NCBI GenBank assembly: GCA_035048495.1 | Contig: CM068551.1 | Location: 11,471,248-11,535,247, forward strand | From: Euptelea pleiosperma | Lineage: Eukaryota; Streptophyta; Magnoliopsida; Ranunculales; Eupteleaceae | Direction of reading: 5' to 3' | Length of the DNA stretch: 64,000 nt | In this document: positions 38,991-51,492 of the stretch, in pieces | How the letters are laid out: each line of letters begins with the position of its first letter | How positions within the stretch are numbered: position 1 is the first letter of the stretch | Notes under the pieces: model-generated | Told to the model about the DNA's origin: nothing | The model's input: only the letters and a program-made list of their open reading frames with translations | Databases searched by the model: none | Translations under genes and position numbers: made by a program

Positions 38991-41120
38991 TTTTGAAAGC
39001 ACCCTAAGAGATCTTCTTCTTGATCTTCCAGCTCGTGAGTATGTCCATTGCCAAGTGAAAAACTTCGGCTAGAATGCTTTAAACTGTAGAGTTTGGATTA
39101 ATGGGGCTGTGAATATAGCAGCACAAAATTCGCTATGCGGGCCATTGTTTTTAATATATATTCTCTTTGAGATGGATTCGCTATCCTCAATAGTACGTCC
39201 TTAAGATATTCTTCCAATCCAAGAGTGGTAGGAACATCTGTCAGATTTCTTATTGTTGGACGCTACTCCTGATATTCATTGTTGGATCTTGTGAGTACAA
39301 CAATAATCAGGTCGTAATGTAGAATCCAGACATAAGTTGGATTAGCTCCATCATCTAGGGTAGGAATCGATTCCTCATCTCTAGGTTTTGCTCAAAGTTG
39401 TTTGAAATTGCATCATCAATTCTTTTAGGTTCATGGTGGCTTCGGTTTCATGGCTTGGGATTTTTAGTATCAACACTTACGCTAATAGATTCAGGGGTCT
39501 GATAGTGGGTCCCAGTCTGTCATTCATTTTTTTCTGAGATGGTGGTGGGGATATTTCTACCTAGTTTTTAGGTTCTAGGGAGGATGAAGTGGATAGTGAT
39601 ACAGAGGTATTGGTTTGTGTTTTCTTAGGCTAGTAAGCATTAGGGTGCACAGGTTGTTTATGTTTTTCTCAATTTTATTCTATTAGTAGATCTACAATTA
39701 CAGTGTCCTTCTGGTTGAGTGAACTCTTTTGAATCATCTTTGTCCGATCTCGTTGAACATATGTCGTGGAGATTATTTCTGAGCCCTTTGTTTCTTCTCT
39801 TCCTCGGTCATAGCTGAATTTCTCTTCTCTTTTGGTTGGGCCTGCATCCACGGTCCAAAACCTTCTTATGGCTTTAGTTCTTGAGTTGCATCTTCAAGTT
39901 TGGATTAGCCTAGTTTAGTCATTGCTCTTCATTTTCATTGTGTTTTGTGCACTTCTTTTTGTGGCCTATTATGCCACGGTTGAAGCACATAACTCTGAAT
40001 CCTTCATATAATATTTTTTTGGATATATTTTTCAATCCTTATCTTCGGTATAAGGCTTTTTTAGATCGACTTAAATGCAAACCTAGCATATTAATGGTTA
40101 GTATTTTTCTCAATCGTTGTACTTTATTGTTTAATCAAACTCAAATCCGCAAAAGCCAAATCAACGATTTATGTATAGTGCAAATACAGGGTCGAACCAC
40201 AAAGAAATGGTGAGAATTGTGAAATTAACTTGATCAACCAAAAATAATTCTAATAAAAAAAATACTTTATAACTTATATTTAAGAGAGCGAGTTTTTATC
40301 GGTCATCAACAGAGGTTGTCAATCTCTCTAATGACCGAAAAATATTACACTTGATAATCAAAACTAAACTAAAAAAAAAAAAAATTATAAGAAGAACAAA
40401 TAAAAGAGTAAGAGAAGTAAATAAAAAAATAAAAAAGAGATCTGATGCCAATAGAAGACTGTAGTTAGAAAATGTGTGTAGCTGAAAGATATGTCTAGTC
40501 GGAGAGTAGTCAAGAGAAAAACTCATTTCATCGTCCATTAAATGTCCTTTTATAGGCTGGGATGTGTAACATTCTTTCTATCTTTAGTGAATTAAGACTT
40601 TCTTTTCTTAGAAAAAATATTTTCAAAGATGAAAATAATTATATAAAATATATTTTCTTTTCTCAATCGAATCACTCCCCAAATTATTATTTTGAAACTT
40701 CCTTTCGAAAATCAATAAAATATTATTTTATTTTCAATATGGAATCAATCACTAATTTATTATTTTAAAACTTCCTTTTGAAAATCAATGAAATATTCTT
40801 CTATTTTTTAAAATAAAATTTTCTTTTGATAATATATTTATTTCTTAAACATTCCATCATTTTTAAATTTCAAAACCAAAACCATCATTTTATTTTTGGA
40901 AAGCCATCATCATGCCTTTTGTAATCTGGATCGTTCATTTTGTTGTAATCTCAATCACCTTGGTCCATGCTTAGTCCACCAACTTGGCCCACTATATTGG
41001 CCCTCTGCATTAGTTCACTACTTGGCCCGTCAACGTAGTCGACCATTTTGGTTAGATTTGGGCTTTTGTACATAAGCTTCTAGGCTTGAACTTATGCTCA
41101 CTTTAGTCTTGGGCTCGGGT
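38991..41120. other. Unassigned repeat-derived sequence
   Basis: No confident gene. 40060-40260 carries TATAGTGCAAATACAGGGTCGAACCAC, a text often seen in degenerate plant LTR elements. 40370-40900 is very AT-rich. Confidence 0.35.
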
Positions 41121-41559
41121 AACTGATAAAATAAGAGTATTAATATAAAGTAATTGACTATTTATTAAGAGAAATCTAATATACAATTGGTGAAAAGAGA
41201 ATATCCTATTTTTCATGTAAGTTTGGGAATTTATGTAAGATAATTCTAATAATCAACTAAGGAAAATGGGTTAAAAATGAATAAAATGATGACTTATCAC
41301 ATATCTTCCTCGTGAAAGACTTTGGGTTACCTAACGTAGGACGATGACCGTTCTACGATTTTAGGAAGAATAAAGAGGCAAGGTTACTATTCATGCAGCA
41401 TTATTCACGTAGTACTATTCACACGATACTATTCACGTAACATTATTCACAGTAATGTGGTATGATTTGGATTTTCTAAGTCAATTGATCAAAAAAAAGA
41501 AAATAGAAGTGGAGAAATAGAAGAGAATAAGAGAGAGGAGATAAAGAAAGAGATAGGAA

Positions 41560-42020
41560 TAGAAAGATACATTCGGCTTCACACCGAATAGCTTGACTTC
41601 GCACCAAGAGAGGATGACGTCATATCAAGTTTCCATTCACAGGAGATTTCCCCAAAGAGATTTTCTATTTCTCTATTCATCTTTCATGCTTAAAATTAAA
41701 GGGTACATCACCTTTTATAAGACTCCCTACTTGAACTTTCTAATTCTAAAATCTAATTGAAATTAGGAACTCCTAATACAAGTTAACTATTGCAATCAAT
41801 AATAAAATCATAATTTACTATAAATAGCAATTTAGAGAATTTACTATAAATAGTAAAATATGATTTACTATAATTAAATAATAAAATGTGAATTACTATA
41901 AATAGTAAATAAGATCTACTTGATTGGGCATTGATTCAGTGCAGCACGGACGATTGTTGTAGACTTCTCCCACATCAAACCCTCTTGATTGAAAAGAATT
42001 CAACCTTGGATTCAAGTTGA
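41560..42020. repeat. Retroelement family R fragment
   Basis: Shares TTCGGCTTCACACCGAATAG, CGCACCAAGAGAG and CACATCAAACCCTCTTGATTG with 19400-19640, and TTTACTATAAATAGTAAA repeats (41813-41905) with 28990-29072. Neighbouring 41360-41455 has repeated ACTATTCAC/ATTATTCAC motifs. Confidence 0.6.
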
Positions 42021-42282
42021 GATATTGCAATTGGTTTTTCCATCGGAAGGGATATTTGGAGTACTTTCCTTTCAGCTTCTTCTACATCTTCGACAAGTGC
42101 AAATTTGCTGAAACATGGTCTATGTCCTCAACTTTGGGCTTCTTTGATAAAGAATCCATGTTTGTTCCATCTAGTTCATTTTCAACTGTCGGTTTGGAAA
42201 CATCAGAAACATTTGATTTTGGAACGGGATCTTCTATACTTTTTGGGTCATCTTCGACTGTAGCATCCAAACCAGGGGAATC

Positions 42283-43330
42283 TGAAACATGGTTTTTTCG
42301 TGTCATCGGATTGGAAACCCTAATTTCAACATCATTTGTAATAATCCAGTTTAATTCCTGCAAAACTTTACAATTCTTGCATAGTGGAAAGTATCGAATA
42401 TCGTATCCGCACTCGGGGTTAGGGATTAGAGCAAATAAGAACTTAAATGATGAAAAATTACTAGAAAAGCATGAAGAGGTGAGAGTGGTGATTGAAGTGA
42501 TTTTAAAACATGATTTTAATGATTCTAGAGAGAGAATGTGCCACAAACAACAAAGAGAACACAAACACTTTTAGAAATGCAAAATAACAACTTTATTCAT
42601 TAATCAAAAGTGCTTACAAGCATTAAATAAATAAAGAAAGCAAACCTAACTAGAAAGCATATACGAGAGATTGAGAGAGAAAGAAATTTTAAGAAAACTA
42701 GAGAGAGAAAGTCTAAATCCTAGAGAGAGAAAAGAGAATATAGAGATAGATAGAGAGATGAGAAATGAAAGAGATTTAGAGAGAAAAATGATAATAAGAG
42801 AGAGAAAGTGAAGAGAAGACTAGGGAAAAAGTTATCTCTCACTTATCGGAGTTGCATCGGACTCAAGGAGAGAAAGACCTATATTCGGCCATGAGATTGG
42901 TGTTGCTTTTTATGGTGGCTGTGTGGTACCCCATATCTATCTTGATGGTTTTCCCCAACTTGTTTCCTGCCTTAAATAACTTTTGATCATAGTACTTCAT
43001 AGGCAGCTCAGGCAATAACCTTATTAAGACTAATGTCTTTGTGATCTTAGAATTGAGCCTTATACATCGTGTTGTCTTGTGATCTTCGCATTCAATGGCC
43101 GGAACTTTGTTTCCTAGTTCTTCAATGTTAGGTAATGCACAATTATAAAGTTATACTCAATAGATCTTTAATTTCTCAAGATCTAGTTCATTGTTGAACT
43201 TGAAAATAAACTAATCGACGACCTGAATAGGTCCAACATGTTTCTACATTGCATGAGTTGTCTCTAGGATTATCTATACCTAAGTTTCTTGCCAAGCATT
43301 TTCCCTATCATGTTGAGGTACCATAGCTTC
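42283..43330. mobile_element. Diverged relative of the long solo-LTR family
   Basis: From TGAAACATGG at 42283 the sequence parallels the starts of the elements at 50325 and 51493: GGAAACCCTAATTTCAACA, then GTATCCGCACTCGGGGTTAG, then a GAGAGAGAAAG-rich block. The usual right end (GCGAATATCA) was not found, so this copy is truncated. Confidence 0.6.
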
Positions 43331-43516
43331 CGTAATATCTGCTTTTAATCTCTAGCCAAGTCAATATGGGCAATATGGAAGGAGTGGATAAGGAAAAAGG
43401 CTTGAGGGAGGTGATCTTGGATGTGAAGTCCCTCCTCTATATGTGGTCTTCGTGCTCCCCTATATTCCGTGGATGTTTTTTTGAGTCATTTGTTTTTCGT
43501 TGGAACAAGTTGCTTA
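43331..43516 (+). pseudogene. LINE 3'-end fragment
   Basis: Reads LREVILDVKSLLYMWSSCS and GCFFESFVFRWNKLL, the conserved plant L1 ORF2 C-terminus. A Harbinger-like element interrupts it at 43517; the tail resumes at 44190 (GGATCCTACTCCTG). Confidence 0.8.
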
Positions 43517-44186
43517 GAACATCTCCAATCGTTCGGCAAATCAAGCTTTTCGCCGATCAACGATCTCCGATCGTTAGTCAAAAAGTTTGATTTGCCAATT
43601 TTTTAAACAGTCGCTCCTCTAATTGAGCACAACACTGTACATCAGGCGAAAAGCAATCATTACAATTTTTTTTCTTTATCAAATTGAGCACGACACTGTA
43701 CATCAGGCAAAAAGCAATCATTACAATTTTCTTTCTTTATCAAATTACCTTTGTTTTTTCATGTAATTACAAATTGTCATTTTACAATACCGTCACCATC
43801 ATTAATTCCATACTTTCAAGTTTTAATTTGCTTTTACTTTTAACATATTTATAATGTTACCATTTTACACTTATGCCATCGCGAATTTTAATTCATAAAA
43901 ATAAAAAATAACGACGTTGACCGTATAGATGTTCAGCCAATCCCTAGATGGGCCTACAAACCAAAAATCAGCTTGATCAGTGATTTCTGGGCATTGGATT
44001 GGAGTCATTTTCATGGGTTGATTTTAGCCACCTGAAAGCATCCATACGGTCGGCCATCACACACCCAAGAAAGTCTAGGCATTTGAGTGAAAATGCCTAG
44101 CCACGATTGGAGAGGCTTGCTGACGTGGCTAGGCATTTTCACTCAAATACGCGCCAATTGACTTCAAACAATGATTGGAGATGCTC
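43517..44186. mobile_element. Tourist/Harbinger-like MITE, 670 bp
   Basis: Inverted ends GAACATCTCCAATCGTT and AATGATTGGAGATGCTC, with TTA duplicated at 43514-43516 and 44187-44189. The TIR GAGCATCTCCAA and TTA target are typical of PIF/Harbinger MITEs. It contains a 61-bp tandem duplication (43621-43742) and a family A piece (43905-44075). Confidence 0.85.
43621..43742. repeat. 61-bp tandem duplication
   Basis: AATTGAGCAC.ACACTGTAC followed by ATCAGGC.AAAAGCAATCAT occurs at 43621 and again at 43682. Confidence 0.9.
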
Positions 44187-44429
44187 TTAGGGATCCTACT
44201 CCTGTTAACAGTTAGATCCCGGTCTATGTACATATTTGGGGTTTTTCCCTTTCTTTCATTTACTTCTCAAATTGTCGTTATTTATATTTACTTTTCAGCA
44301 CTTGAGGACTCCATTAAGTTGACAGATTAGTCTTGTCACATCATTTGGAAGTGGTTGAATAACCTGTTAACACCCATGTAAATGTCTCTATTGTGGTATG
44401 TTCTGATTTTTTGTCAGAACCCCTTGCTA

Positions 44430-44745
44430 CTCACCACAGTTATGAGCCACGTGGCAGACTTTTGGAGATAACTGACGTTATGGATGTTTGGCCGCCCATC
44501 CCTAGGTGAACCTACATACCAAAAATCAGCCTGATTAGTGATTTAAAACCTTTGGATCTTTGTACCCCAAATAATGCTCGAATTCCACGGTTAAAAATCA
44601 ACCCATGAAAATGACTAAATCCAACGCATAGAAATCACTAATCAGGCTGATTTTTGGTATGTAGGTTCACCTTGGGTTGGGCAAAAAAGTCCTCGATCTC
44701 TAAGAGTGTGCCACATGGCCCAAACTGAGGTCCGTCCATCATCAA
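44430..44745. mobile_element. Best-preserved inverted-repeat family A element
   Basis: Arms of about 110 bp: GAGCCACGTGGCA...GTTATGGATGTTTGGCC...CCTACATACCAAAAATCAGC and its inverse TGATTTTTGGTATGTAGGTT...CTCTAAGAGTGTGCCACATGGC. The middle contains TTGTACCCCAAATAATGCTC. No coding capacity; a MITE-like fold-back element. Confidence 0.78.
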
Positions 44746-45224
44746 AGTTTGGAACTATGTTTTTAGGTATGCTTTCACTTCCACCTTGTACTTGTTATTT
44801 TTATTACTCGGCTAAGTGTTTTTTGTTTTATGTGGACAAGGTTGGGATGGTAGTTGTGGAAATTCTCATTCTAGAACCAATCAGGAACAACATTGTCGAG
44901 CATTGGACAAAATAATGGTATTTTTTGGTAGGGCCTTGGTCGACCCAGTAATTGCTAACTCTACAGTTGGTAGTGGCTCACTATGCAATGGAAGTTGTCA
45001 GCTACACAGTGGGTGTAACGGCACAGAACAATAAGTGTCCCACCTGTGAAGCATTTTAAACGACTGTCCACAATGAACTGTACGGATTATTCACCGTTTT
45101 CCCTCTAAAACCGATTATAACATGCGTTTCCATTTTTTCAATAATACTTCAAATTGGACACATGTGGGGAAAAAGTCCATTGGCACATAGATCAATGACC
45201 TGACTTTTTGTTTTTATCGGGACG

Positions 45225-45475
45225 ATCTCCTATCTCAGTTGAAAATCAGCTTTATTGGTGATTTTTAGCCACTTGAACTTTGTACCCACCCCAAAATAAT
45301 GATCCAATCCTTTTGTTTGAAAATCAATCCTTGAAAAAGACTAAAATCTGACGTAAGGATATAAAGCATTAATCATGCTACTGTTTGGTCTGTATGCCCA
45401 CCTAGGGACAGGCCTAACATCCATATGATCAATGTTCTCTAAGAGTGTTCCATGTGAGAAGTTTTTTGATCCAAG
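45225..45475. repeat. Family A copy
   Basis: GTTGAAAATCAGCTTTATTG...TTTGTACCCACCCCAAAATAATG...CTGTATGCCCACCTAGGGAC...CATCCATATGATC. Degraded left arm. Confidence 0.6.
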
Positions 45476-46440
45476 CGATTTTTTATCCCGCATCCGGGTC
45501 GCATCTAAAAATAGACCATATATATACACGAATTCTTTATACTAAATCGTATTATACATGAATTTTTCTCGAACTATTTTATTATTTTTTATTTTTTTCG
45601 TTTCCCGTTTATCTGAATGTTTTTAAAAAAAACTTCAAAACAGATTATATTCGTATTATTCCTGTCCCGAATTTTTTTTGTATGCCGAATTGCTAACTAG
45701 GGTCTCCATACATAGTCTACTACGTGCACATGGGTGCAATTAGTAAAAGTTTGATATAAAGCCAATTTCGTTTACAAAGTTCTGTATCAAAACGTATGAT
45801 ATGGATCCTTGATAATTCCATTTGTTACTCTACTGGGCCCATTGAATCAATTATTGTTTGCCCCACATCTTGGTGTACCTGTACAAAGTCGCCTAATTAG
45901 CGATTTTCTGGCTATTGGATATTGCTCAAATCTAATTGATTGCAAGCTGATTTTTTGGGTGTAGGTCCGTCAAGGGCTGACCCAAACAGCCAGTTAGGTC
46001 CAGTGGACTCCAAAAAGTGTAACACGTGGAATTTTCAGTGATTCTGTATTAAAGTCAGAGTGAATGTTTGGCCCACACCATTGTGGACCTACACATCAAA
46101 ACTCAGCTTGATTGGTAAGTTCTAGCTTAGGATTAAAACACTTTTTCATCGTGGGCTTCATGAACAGGCCTATGGATTGGTTCCAAGCTGATTTTTGGTG
46201 TCTGGGTCCACTAAGATCTGGGCAAAAAATTCAGGGGTCAGTGGGCCCAAAAGAGTGTACTATGTGGGATGATTACAACCATCCAATCAATTGCAATTTT
46301 GCATGATTAACATCGTTTGGTCAGTACTTATTTTTGGCGTTGATATAGTTTCTAGATTGGGCCTATCTAATTGGCGGATGGATACGTACATGGTAAAGGC
46401 TTAATAAATCCTCTAATTCATATTAGATTCCTTATTTTTG
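45476..46440. other. AT-rich sequence and diverged inverted-repeat relatives
   Basis: 45500-45700 is AT-rich without a gene. 45715-46315 contains related text (AGCTGATTTTTTGGGTGTAGGTCCGTC, AGTGTAACACGTGG, AGCTGATTTTTGGTGTCTGGGTCCAC) suggesting two older members or cousins of family A. Confidence 0.45.
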
Positions 46441-46890
46441 TTTTGAGTATGCTCTAGTCTTTGTTTTGGGAAACCTGGGATGCTGTGCCAATCATCGTCA
46501 TATGCCTTGTCCTTGTTCACCCGTCAACTCTATTTAGAGCTATATCTTCTTCCAAAGCGTGTTTCTTCTTTTGCATTGTGATGTGTCTATAGAGGTCTAG
46601 AATTTGTTCTTTATGGATTTTTGGGATGTGTTGGGTGATGCCGAGTTCTATTTTGGATCCTGTATTCAGTTGGCATACTTATGCATTTTCCTCAAGAAGT
46701 ACGTCTCGTAGTGGGTTCTATCATTCACAAAATGTTGGGGTCTTTGGAAGGAGAGGAATCACAGAGTTTATGAGGGCAAGATCGAAAAGGTGACGTTGGT
46801 GATTCTCGACCTCTTAAGCTGTTGTGGTTTGTTTTTAGGCTTTTGCCTCTTCAATAAACTCTTTTTCTATAAAAAAATAAAACAAGGGTC
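46441..46890 (+). pseudogene. LINE 3'-end fragment with A-rich tail
   Basis: Near 46730-46790 the frame gives WGLWKERNHRVYEGKIEKVT and LVILDLL, the same C-terminal motif as the other LINEs. It ends AATAAACTC...TATAAAAAAATAAAACAA at about 46853-46882, a poly(A)-type end. Confidence 0.8.
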
Positions 46891-46904
46891 AAGCTCAGCG
46901 AACA

Positions 46905-47180
46905 CTTATTTTCACACTCAATTTTGATGTATAGACATGGAAGATAAATTAATGGCTGATTTTTGGTGAGCATGATCTCCTCACCATATAGATCACCCCT
47001 ACAAAAAAATCAACCCATTCTGAAATTTCTAACACCGTCAAATTTTGGTTTCAAGTTAACGGTAAAATATAGACGGTCCATAATTCTTCAACTTGTAAAC
47101 CATGCTATGAATATCAGAATGCTTTGAATTTTTGTGAGGATGATCTCCTCACCATAGAGATAATCCTCACCAAAAATCAA
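46905..47180. repeat. Family B copy
   Basis: GGAAGATAAATTAATGGCTG...ATGATCTCCTCACCATATAG...GTGAGGATGATCTCCTCACC matches 15545-15787 and 16610-16840 in order and orientation. Confidence 0.72.
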
Positions 47181-47182
47181 AT

Positions 47183-48094
47183 TGTATTGACTAAATTTCG
47201 TTTGACAAAACACAAAGAAACCAATCCTAGAGTGTGTTAAAGTGGCTAAAAGTATGTTAGTGGTTTGCATCACTCAAGTACTGCCTGAAGACTACAGAGA
47301 TGAAGCCTAGAGACTCAGAAGATTGAAGACTCGAAACCTTGTCTGATTGTTTGAATCCACTTATCTAAGATGGTAAGTGATTTAGAGACCCTAGAAATAG
47401 GTAATAGAACCTTATAATAACATATAAATCTAAATCATAGAAGTAATGGATATGTTTTGGATTTTTTTAAGGCCAAAAAAATTGTATCCTAGAGTGCCTA
47501 ATCGATTGGGGTATCCATTCCAATTGATTGGACCCACTCCAATCGATTGGAGTTACCCGGACAAAGACACTAAATTTTCCCAATCGATTGGACTTACAAG
47601 GGAATGATTTTTTAAACTCCGAAAAGAGTCCTAATTGCACTCCAATACTTGTTAAAATGGATATATAAATACTTGTAAATGGTTCTAAGGCTCAAAAATC
47701 TAATGCTTGTAATGCTTATCAATTGAGAACTAGTCTAAGGAGAGAAAGCAATAGAGCTTCCCACAATCCAAGAGAAACCTAGGTAATCATTTTTATTCTT
47801 ATGGTTTAATTTCTTGGTTGATCAAAAGCTTGATGATCTAATATCATAGTTTATTTTTCAAGCTTGATCACTTTCCATCTAGTATTTTCTTTAGTTTAAC
47901 CCTATACCTAGATGTTGTAGAGAGACTACATGGTTATGTACTTAACATATGTTTGAGTTGATTGTGTGGATCAAGGTTGTATCAATTCCATCATTTTTTG
48001 AGATTGGACTGGATTATGTAAAAGATATTTGGATTGTACTAATCGAACAGCAGGTTTGGGGCTAGACCAACTGAAGACTGTTGAAGGAATTGTA
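47183..48094 (+). repeat. 5' LTR of a SIRE-like Copia element, left part
   Basis: The Tekay element interrupts this LTR at 48095; it resumes at 62287 and ends near 62764 just before a Met-type primer-binding site. Contains four AATCGATTGG-type palindromes (47498-47591) and a TATATAAATA promoter-like motif near 47660. The left boundary (TGTATTGACTAAATTTCG) is an estimate. Confidence 0.65.
47498..47591. repeat. CCAATCGATTGG palindrome cluster
   Basis: CCTAATCGATTGGG (47498), CCAATTGATTGG (47520), CCAATCGATTGG (47539) and CCAATCGATTGG (47580): four copies in under 100 bp, two of them perfect 12-bp palindromes. They lie about 75 bp upstream of the putative LTR promoter. Confidence 0.85.
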
Positions 48095-49989
48095 TGTCAC
48101 GCCCCGAACCTGGGTCTACCGGACCCGACCCGTGGTCTATAACTCAGACCCATGGTCCCGAATGTGAGGATAAGAAAAGAATTATGAGAATAATCCAATT
48201 ATTTCATTAATAGGTCTCATCACTACATTATTCAAATATTAAATAAAAAAAAGTGTCACTGTTTATTACATCATAGCTTCTAAAGTAATACATAATACAT
48301 AATACATACATAATACATAAATATTACATCGACTCCGAATGTGCTACGCACCCGCTTCATTGGGCAAATCTGAAACATAATAAAGAGGTTGAGCTGCGAA
48401 ACCCAATAGGTACACTCTATCACCCTTATTACCATGGGGATGAGCTACTAACCACGGATAATCAACATAAATAATACATAATGTAGATAATGCAATTGGA
48501 TAATAAAAATCAAACCGAATTTAAACATTAAAAGAAAATTTGATGAGCATGCATGACATAAACACTACGGAGCACACTTTATACAAACAGCGGGCCAAAC
48601 TATCAAATACCACATGGATCTAAGGGGTTTGGCACATAACACGGGACGAAACCCTAACCGTGTGTCCATGCACTCTCAATCTTCTTCTTCTTTTTTTTAA
48701 TCTCATAGAATGATATATTCATAGGCAATCATAAAACAACATGACATATATTACAAAAAATATACAAATCTGAATTTTTAAGAAGATAACAAATATTTTA
48801 AAACATGCTTAAATTCTTTCTAACATAACTAATCATGCTTTTGGAAATATAACACATGTAAATTTAAGAAAAATACAAGGTTTTTAACTAATTAAAAAAT
48901 GTAACATTCAACATATCATATATATAATTTGTATAAAAATAACCATGGGAATAAAGGGAGGAAATAACCTACTTCTGTTCTTTAAACTAGATCTTTGTGA
49001 TATGTTCGTTTCTTCTCTTCTATCTCTTTTTTGCTCTATGATCTTCAACAAGTATTTTAAAATAAAAGGTTTAGAAAAGAACAAAAAGCCCTTAAGAAAT
49101 AGCTTATAGTTTGGGTAATTGGAGGTGAAAAGTTGTTAGAACTTTGTGGTAGCTAATGGCTTAATGAGATGGAGAACCAACACAAGAGAAGAGAGGGAGA
49201 GCTAATGGCTTGATGAAAAGATGGTGTCTCCTACGGCCTTTATATAACCTTACCAAAGGCTTAGGTTAGCAAAGAGGTTTTCAAAAGTGGTAAAGTTCAT
49301 TAATGACTAAAAGAGTTTCTAACTTAATAAAAAGTGAAGTTTCTAAAGTTAATAAAAAATGAGTTTCTTATATTTAAAGTGAGGTTCTTCTCCCCATAGT
49401 GTTTAACAATTTTTACGTAGGAAGAAAGAAAAATATTTATCTTTCATAGGTGGCATTTTAAAAAATTAAGAATGCATTATTACATGTGTTATTTTATTCC
49501 TAATTTATTTTTATTTGTACATGTGGCAGCCACATAAGCAAATGCGTTTCTTAAAAATTAAATCTAGCTAGCATAGTCATCTTATTTTTAAATGTTAGGA
49601 GTAGGGTGTATGACACACACACAATCACTTAAATGTACGTGCACTATTCATATGTGCTTTAAAACACAAGCAATTAATTAATTAAGGCCATAGGTTATAT
49701 GTATATTCTTAATTAAATAATTATAAAATAAAAATGAGAATTATAATGCACATATATGGGCCTCAAAGCAGTCTTCAACTCATGGGCCTTACTAAGCCCC
49801 TGTGGGCCCCATAAGGAGATCACTAAAAAATCTGAAAAAAAAAATTTCTAAAACTTTCTAAAAATCAAATATAGTCTTCTATTAATTAAATAAAGTCAAA
49901 GTAGACATAATTAAAGTCTAAAAAGTCAAGAATATCCTAATATATCAAAATAACAAAATTGTCCTTTAAGGGAGTTTTAGGGTTTTACA
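48095..49989 (-). repeat. 3' LTR of the Tekay element
   Basis: 1895 bp, TGTCACGCCCC...TTTTACA on the plus strand. High overall similarity to the partner LTR with small indels. Confidence 0.95.
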
Positions 49990-50005
49990 ACCTACCCCCC
50001 TTAAA
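49990..50005 (-). other. Polypurine tract
   Basis: The minus strand reads AAGGGGGGTAGGT directly against the 3' LTR, the plus-strand primer for reverse transcription. Confidence 0.85.
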
Positions 50006-50009
50006 GAGA

Positions 50010-50319
50010 ATTTTGTCTACGAAATTCAAGTCTCATCTATGGTAGTAAAGAGGTCTGGATACTTTTCACGTATCTCAGATTCTAACTCCCAGGTTGCTTC
50101 CTTGACACCGTGGTGTTGCCATAATACCTTGACCAATTGGACTGTCTTGGTACGTAACACTTGTTCCTTGGTGTCAAGGATCTAGATCGGTCGCTTTTCG
50201 TACACTGCATCTTCTCGAAACTATAGGTCCTGCTAATCGATGACCTGTGTTGGGTCTGGTTCATACTTCCGAAGCATGAAAATGTGAAAGACATCATGAA
50301 CTGAAGAAAGTTGTGGTGG
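50010..50319 (-). pseudogene. Tekay pol C-terminus (chromodomain)
   Basis: Frames read SSVHDVFHIFMLRKYEPDPT, then ILDTKEQVLRTKTVQLVKVL and KEATWELESEIREKYPDLF, the conserved end of chromovirus integrase with its chromodomain. Two stops occur in this stretch. It continues the piece at 55955-56606, from which the insertion at 50325-55949 separates it. The chromodomain normally targets integration to chromatin marks. Confidence 0.85.
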
Positions 50320-51374
50320 TAGTGTGAAACTAGATTTTTTCCGCGTCGTTCATTACGGAAACCCTAATTCCAACACATTTGTAATTTATCCGAGTTTTAA
50401 TCCTGCAAAATATAAAGATATTGTATAGGGATTCGTGTCGGATGTCGATCCGCACTTGGGGTTAGTTAGCGCAAACAAAGAACATAAAATGATGGATTTT
50501 TTTTTTTACATAAAATGCTACAAAATCAATGTAGGGGTGAGAAAGGGTGATGAGAAGGGTTTAAAACATGCTTTTGATTTTGATCTTTATAGACTAACAT
50601 GCATTAAAAAGAGGAGAAAGCATTAAGACATAACAATCAAACTAATTCATTAATGATCCAGAATTCTTACACAAATTAAACCAACAAATCAAACATTAAT
50701 CTAGAAAGCATGTAAACTAGAGAGGGTGATTTAGAGGGAGAAATAAGAGAGGAAGAGATCTCTAGAGAGAGAAAATGCTCTTTAGAGAGAGAAATAGAGA
50801 TTTAGAGATAAGGAGAAGAAAGTAGAGAGAGAGAAATAGAGAAAAAGAAAAGACCCTAGAGAAATAAAATAGAAGTAGAGAGAGAGAGAAACTAGGTAGA
50901 GTGAGATAGAGAGAGAAAACTCTCCCTAGAAAGGGAAGAAACCTATAGATTTTTAGAGAGAGAGGGGGCAATTAGAGTGAGAAGTTTTACCTCAAACTTA
51001 CCTTGGTTGGCCAAAAGATGACCTAGTGGTTCGGCCAAATGGTGGCCAGAGTAGTTAGCCTTGAAGGATGGCTGGTTGCACTTGAGAATGGGAATTTGAC
51101 CATGGTTGGCCAAGTGGTGGTTTGGAGGGTGGCTGCAGGTCAGCATGTTTGAGGAAATGGCCAAGGGAGAGCCACGGTTCCAATAAGTGGTGGATGACGT
51201 CCTTGGAAGAGGACGGTGGTGGAGAGGCGACCGGAGTGGTGCTAGGCTATAGGGGTTGAGATGGGGAGGAGAATGGCGGTCTGTTGTTCTCTCCTCTTCT
51301 CTTCTTCTTCTTCTTTTCTTTTCTATATATATTTTTTTGTGTTTTTTTTTTTTTTTATGGTTCACACCATTAAC

Positions 51375-51402
51375 GCCGGAGTTGCAGGTCTGCAACTCCG
51401 GT
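51375..51402. repeat. CCGGAGTTGC hairpin (outer element, left)
   Basis: GCCGGAGTTGCAGGTCTGCAACTCCGG is an inverted repeat with a short loop. Equivalent hairpins occur at about 53036-53062 in the inner copy and 54480-54506 in the outer copy. Confidence 0.8.
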
Positions 51403-51492
51403 GATGGTTTGAAGAAGAAGACGCTGGGGAGGTGTGATAGGACACCGTTCGGGCAAGGGGACGGTTGCTGGTTTTCCAAGGGGAAGGGGTTT

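Noticed and set aside
42082..42564. 160-codon minus-strand frame
   Set aside because: Runs across the junction between retroelement family R sequence and the long-LTR relative at 42283, so it is a chance fusion.
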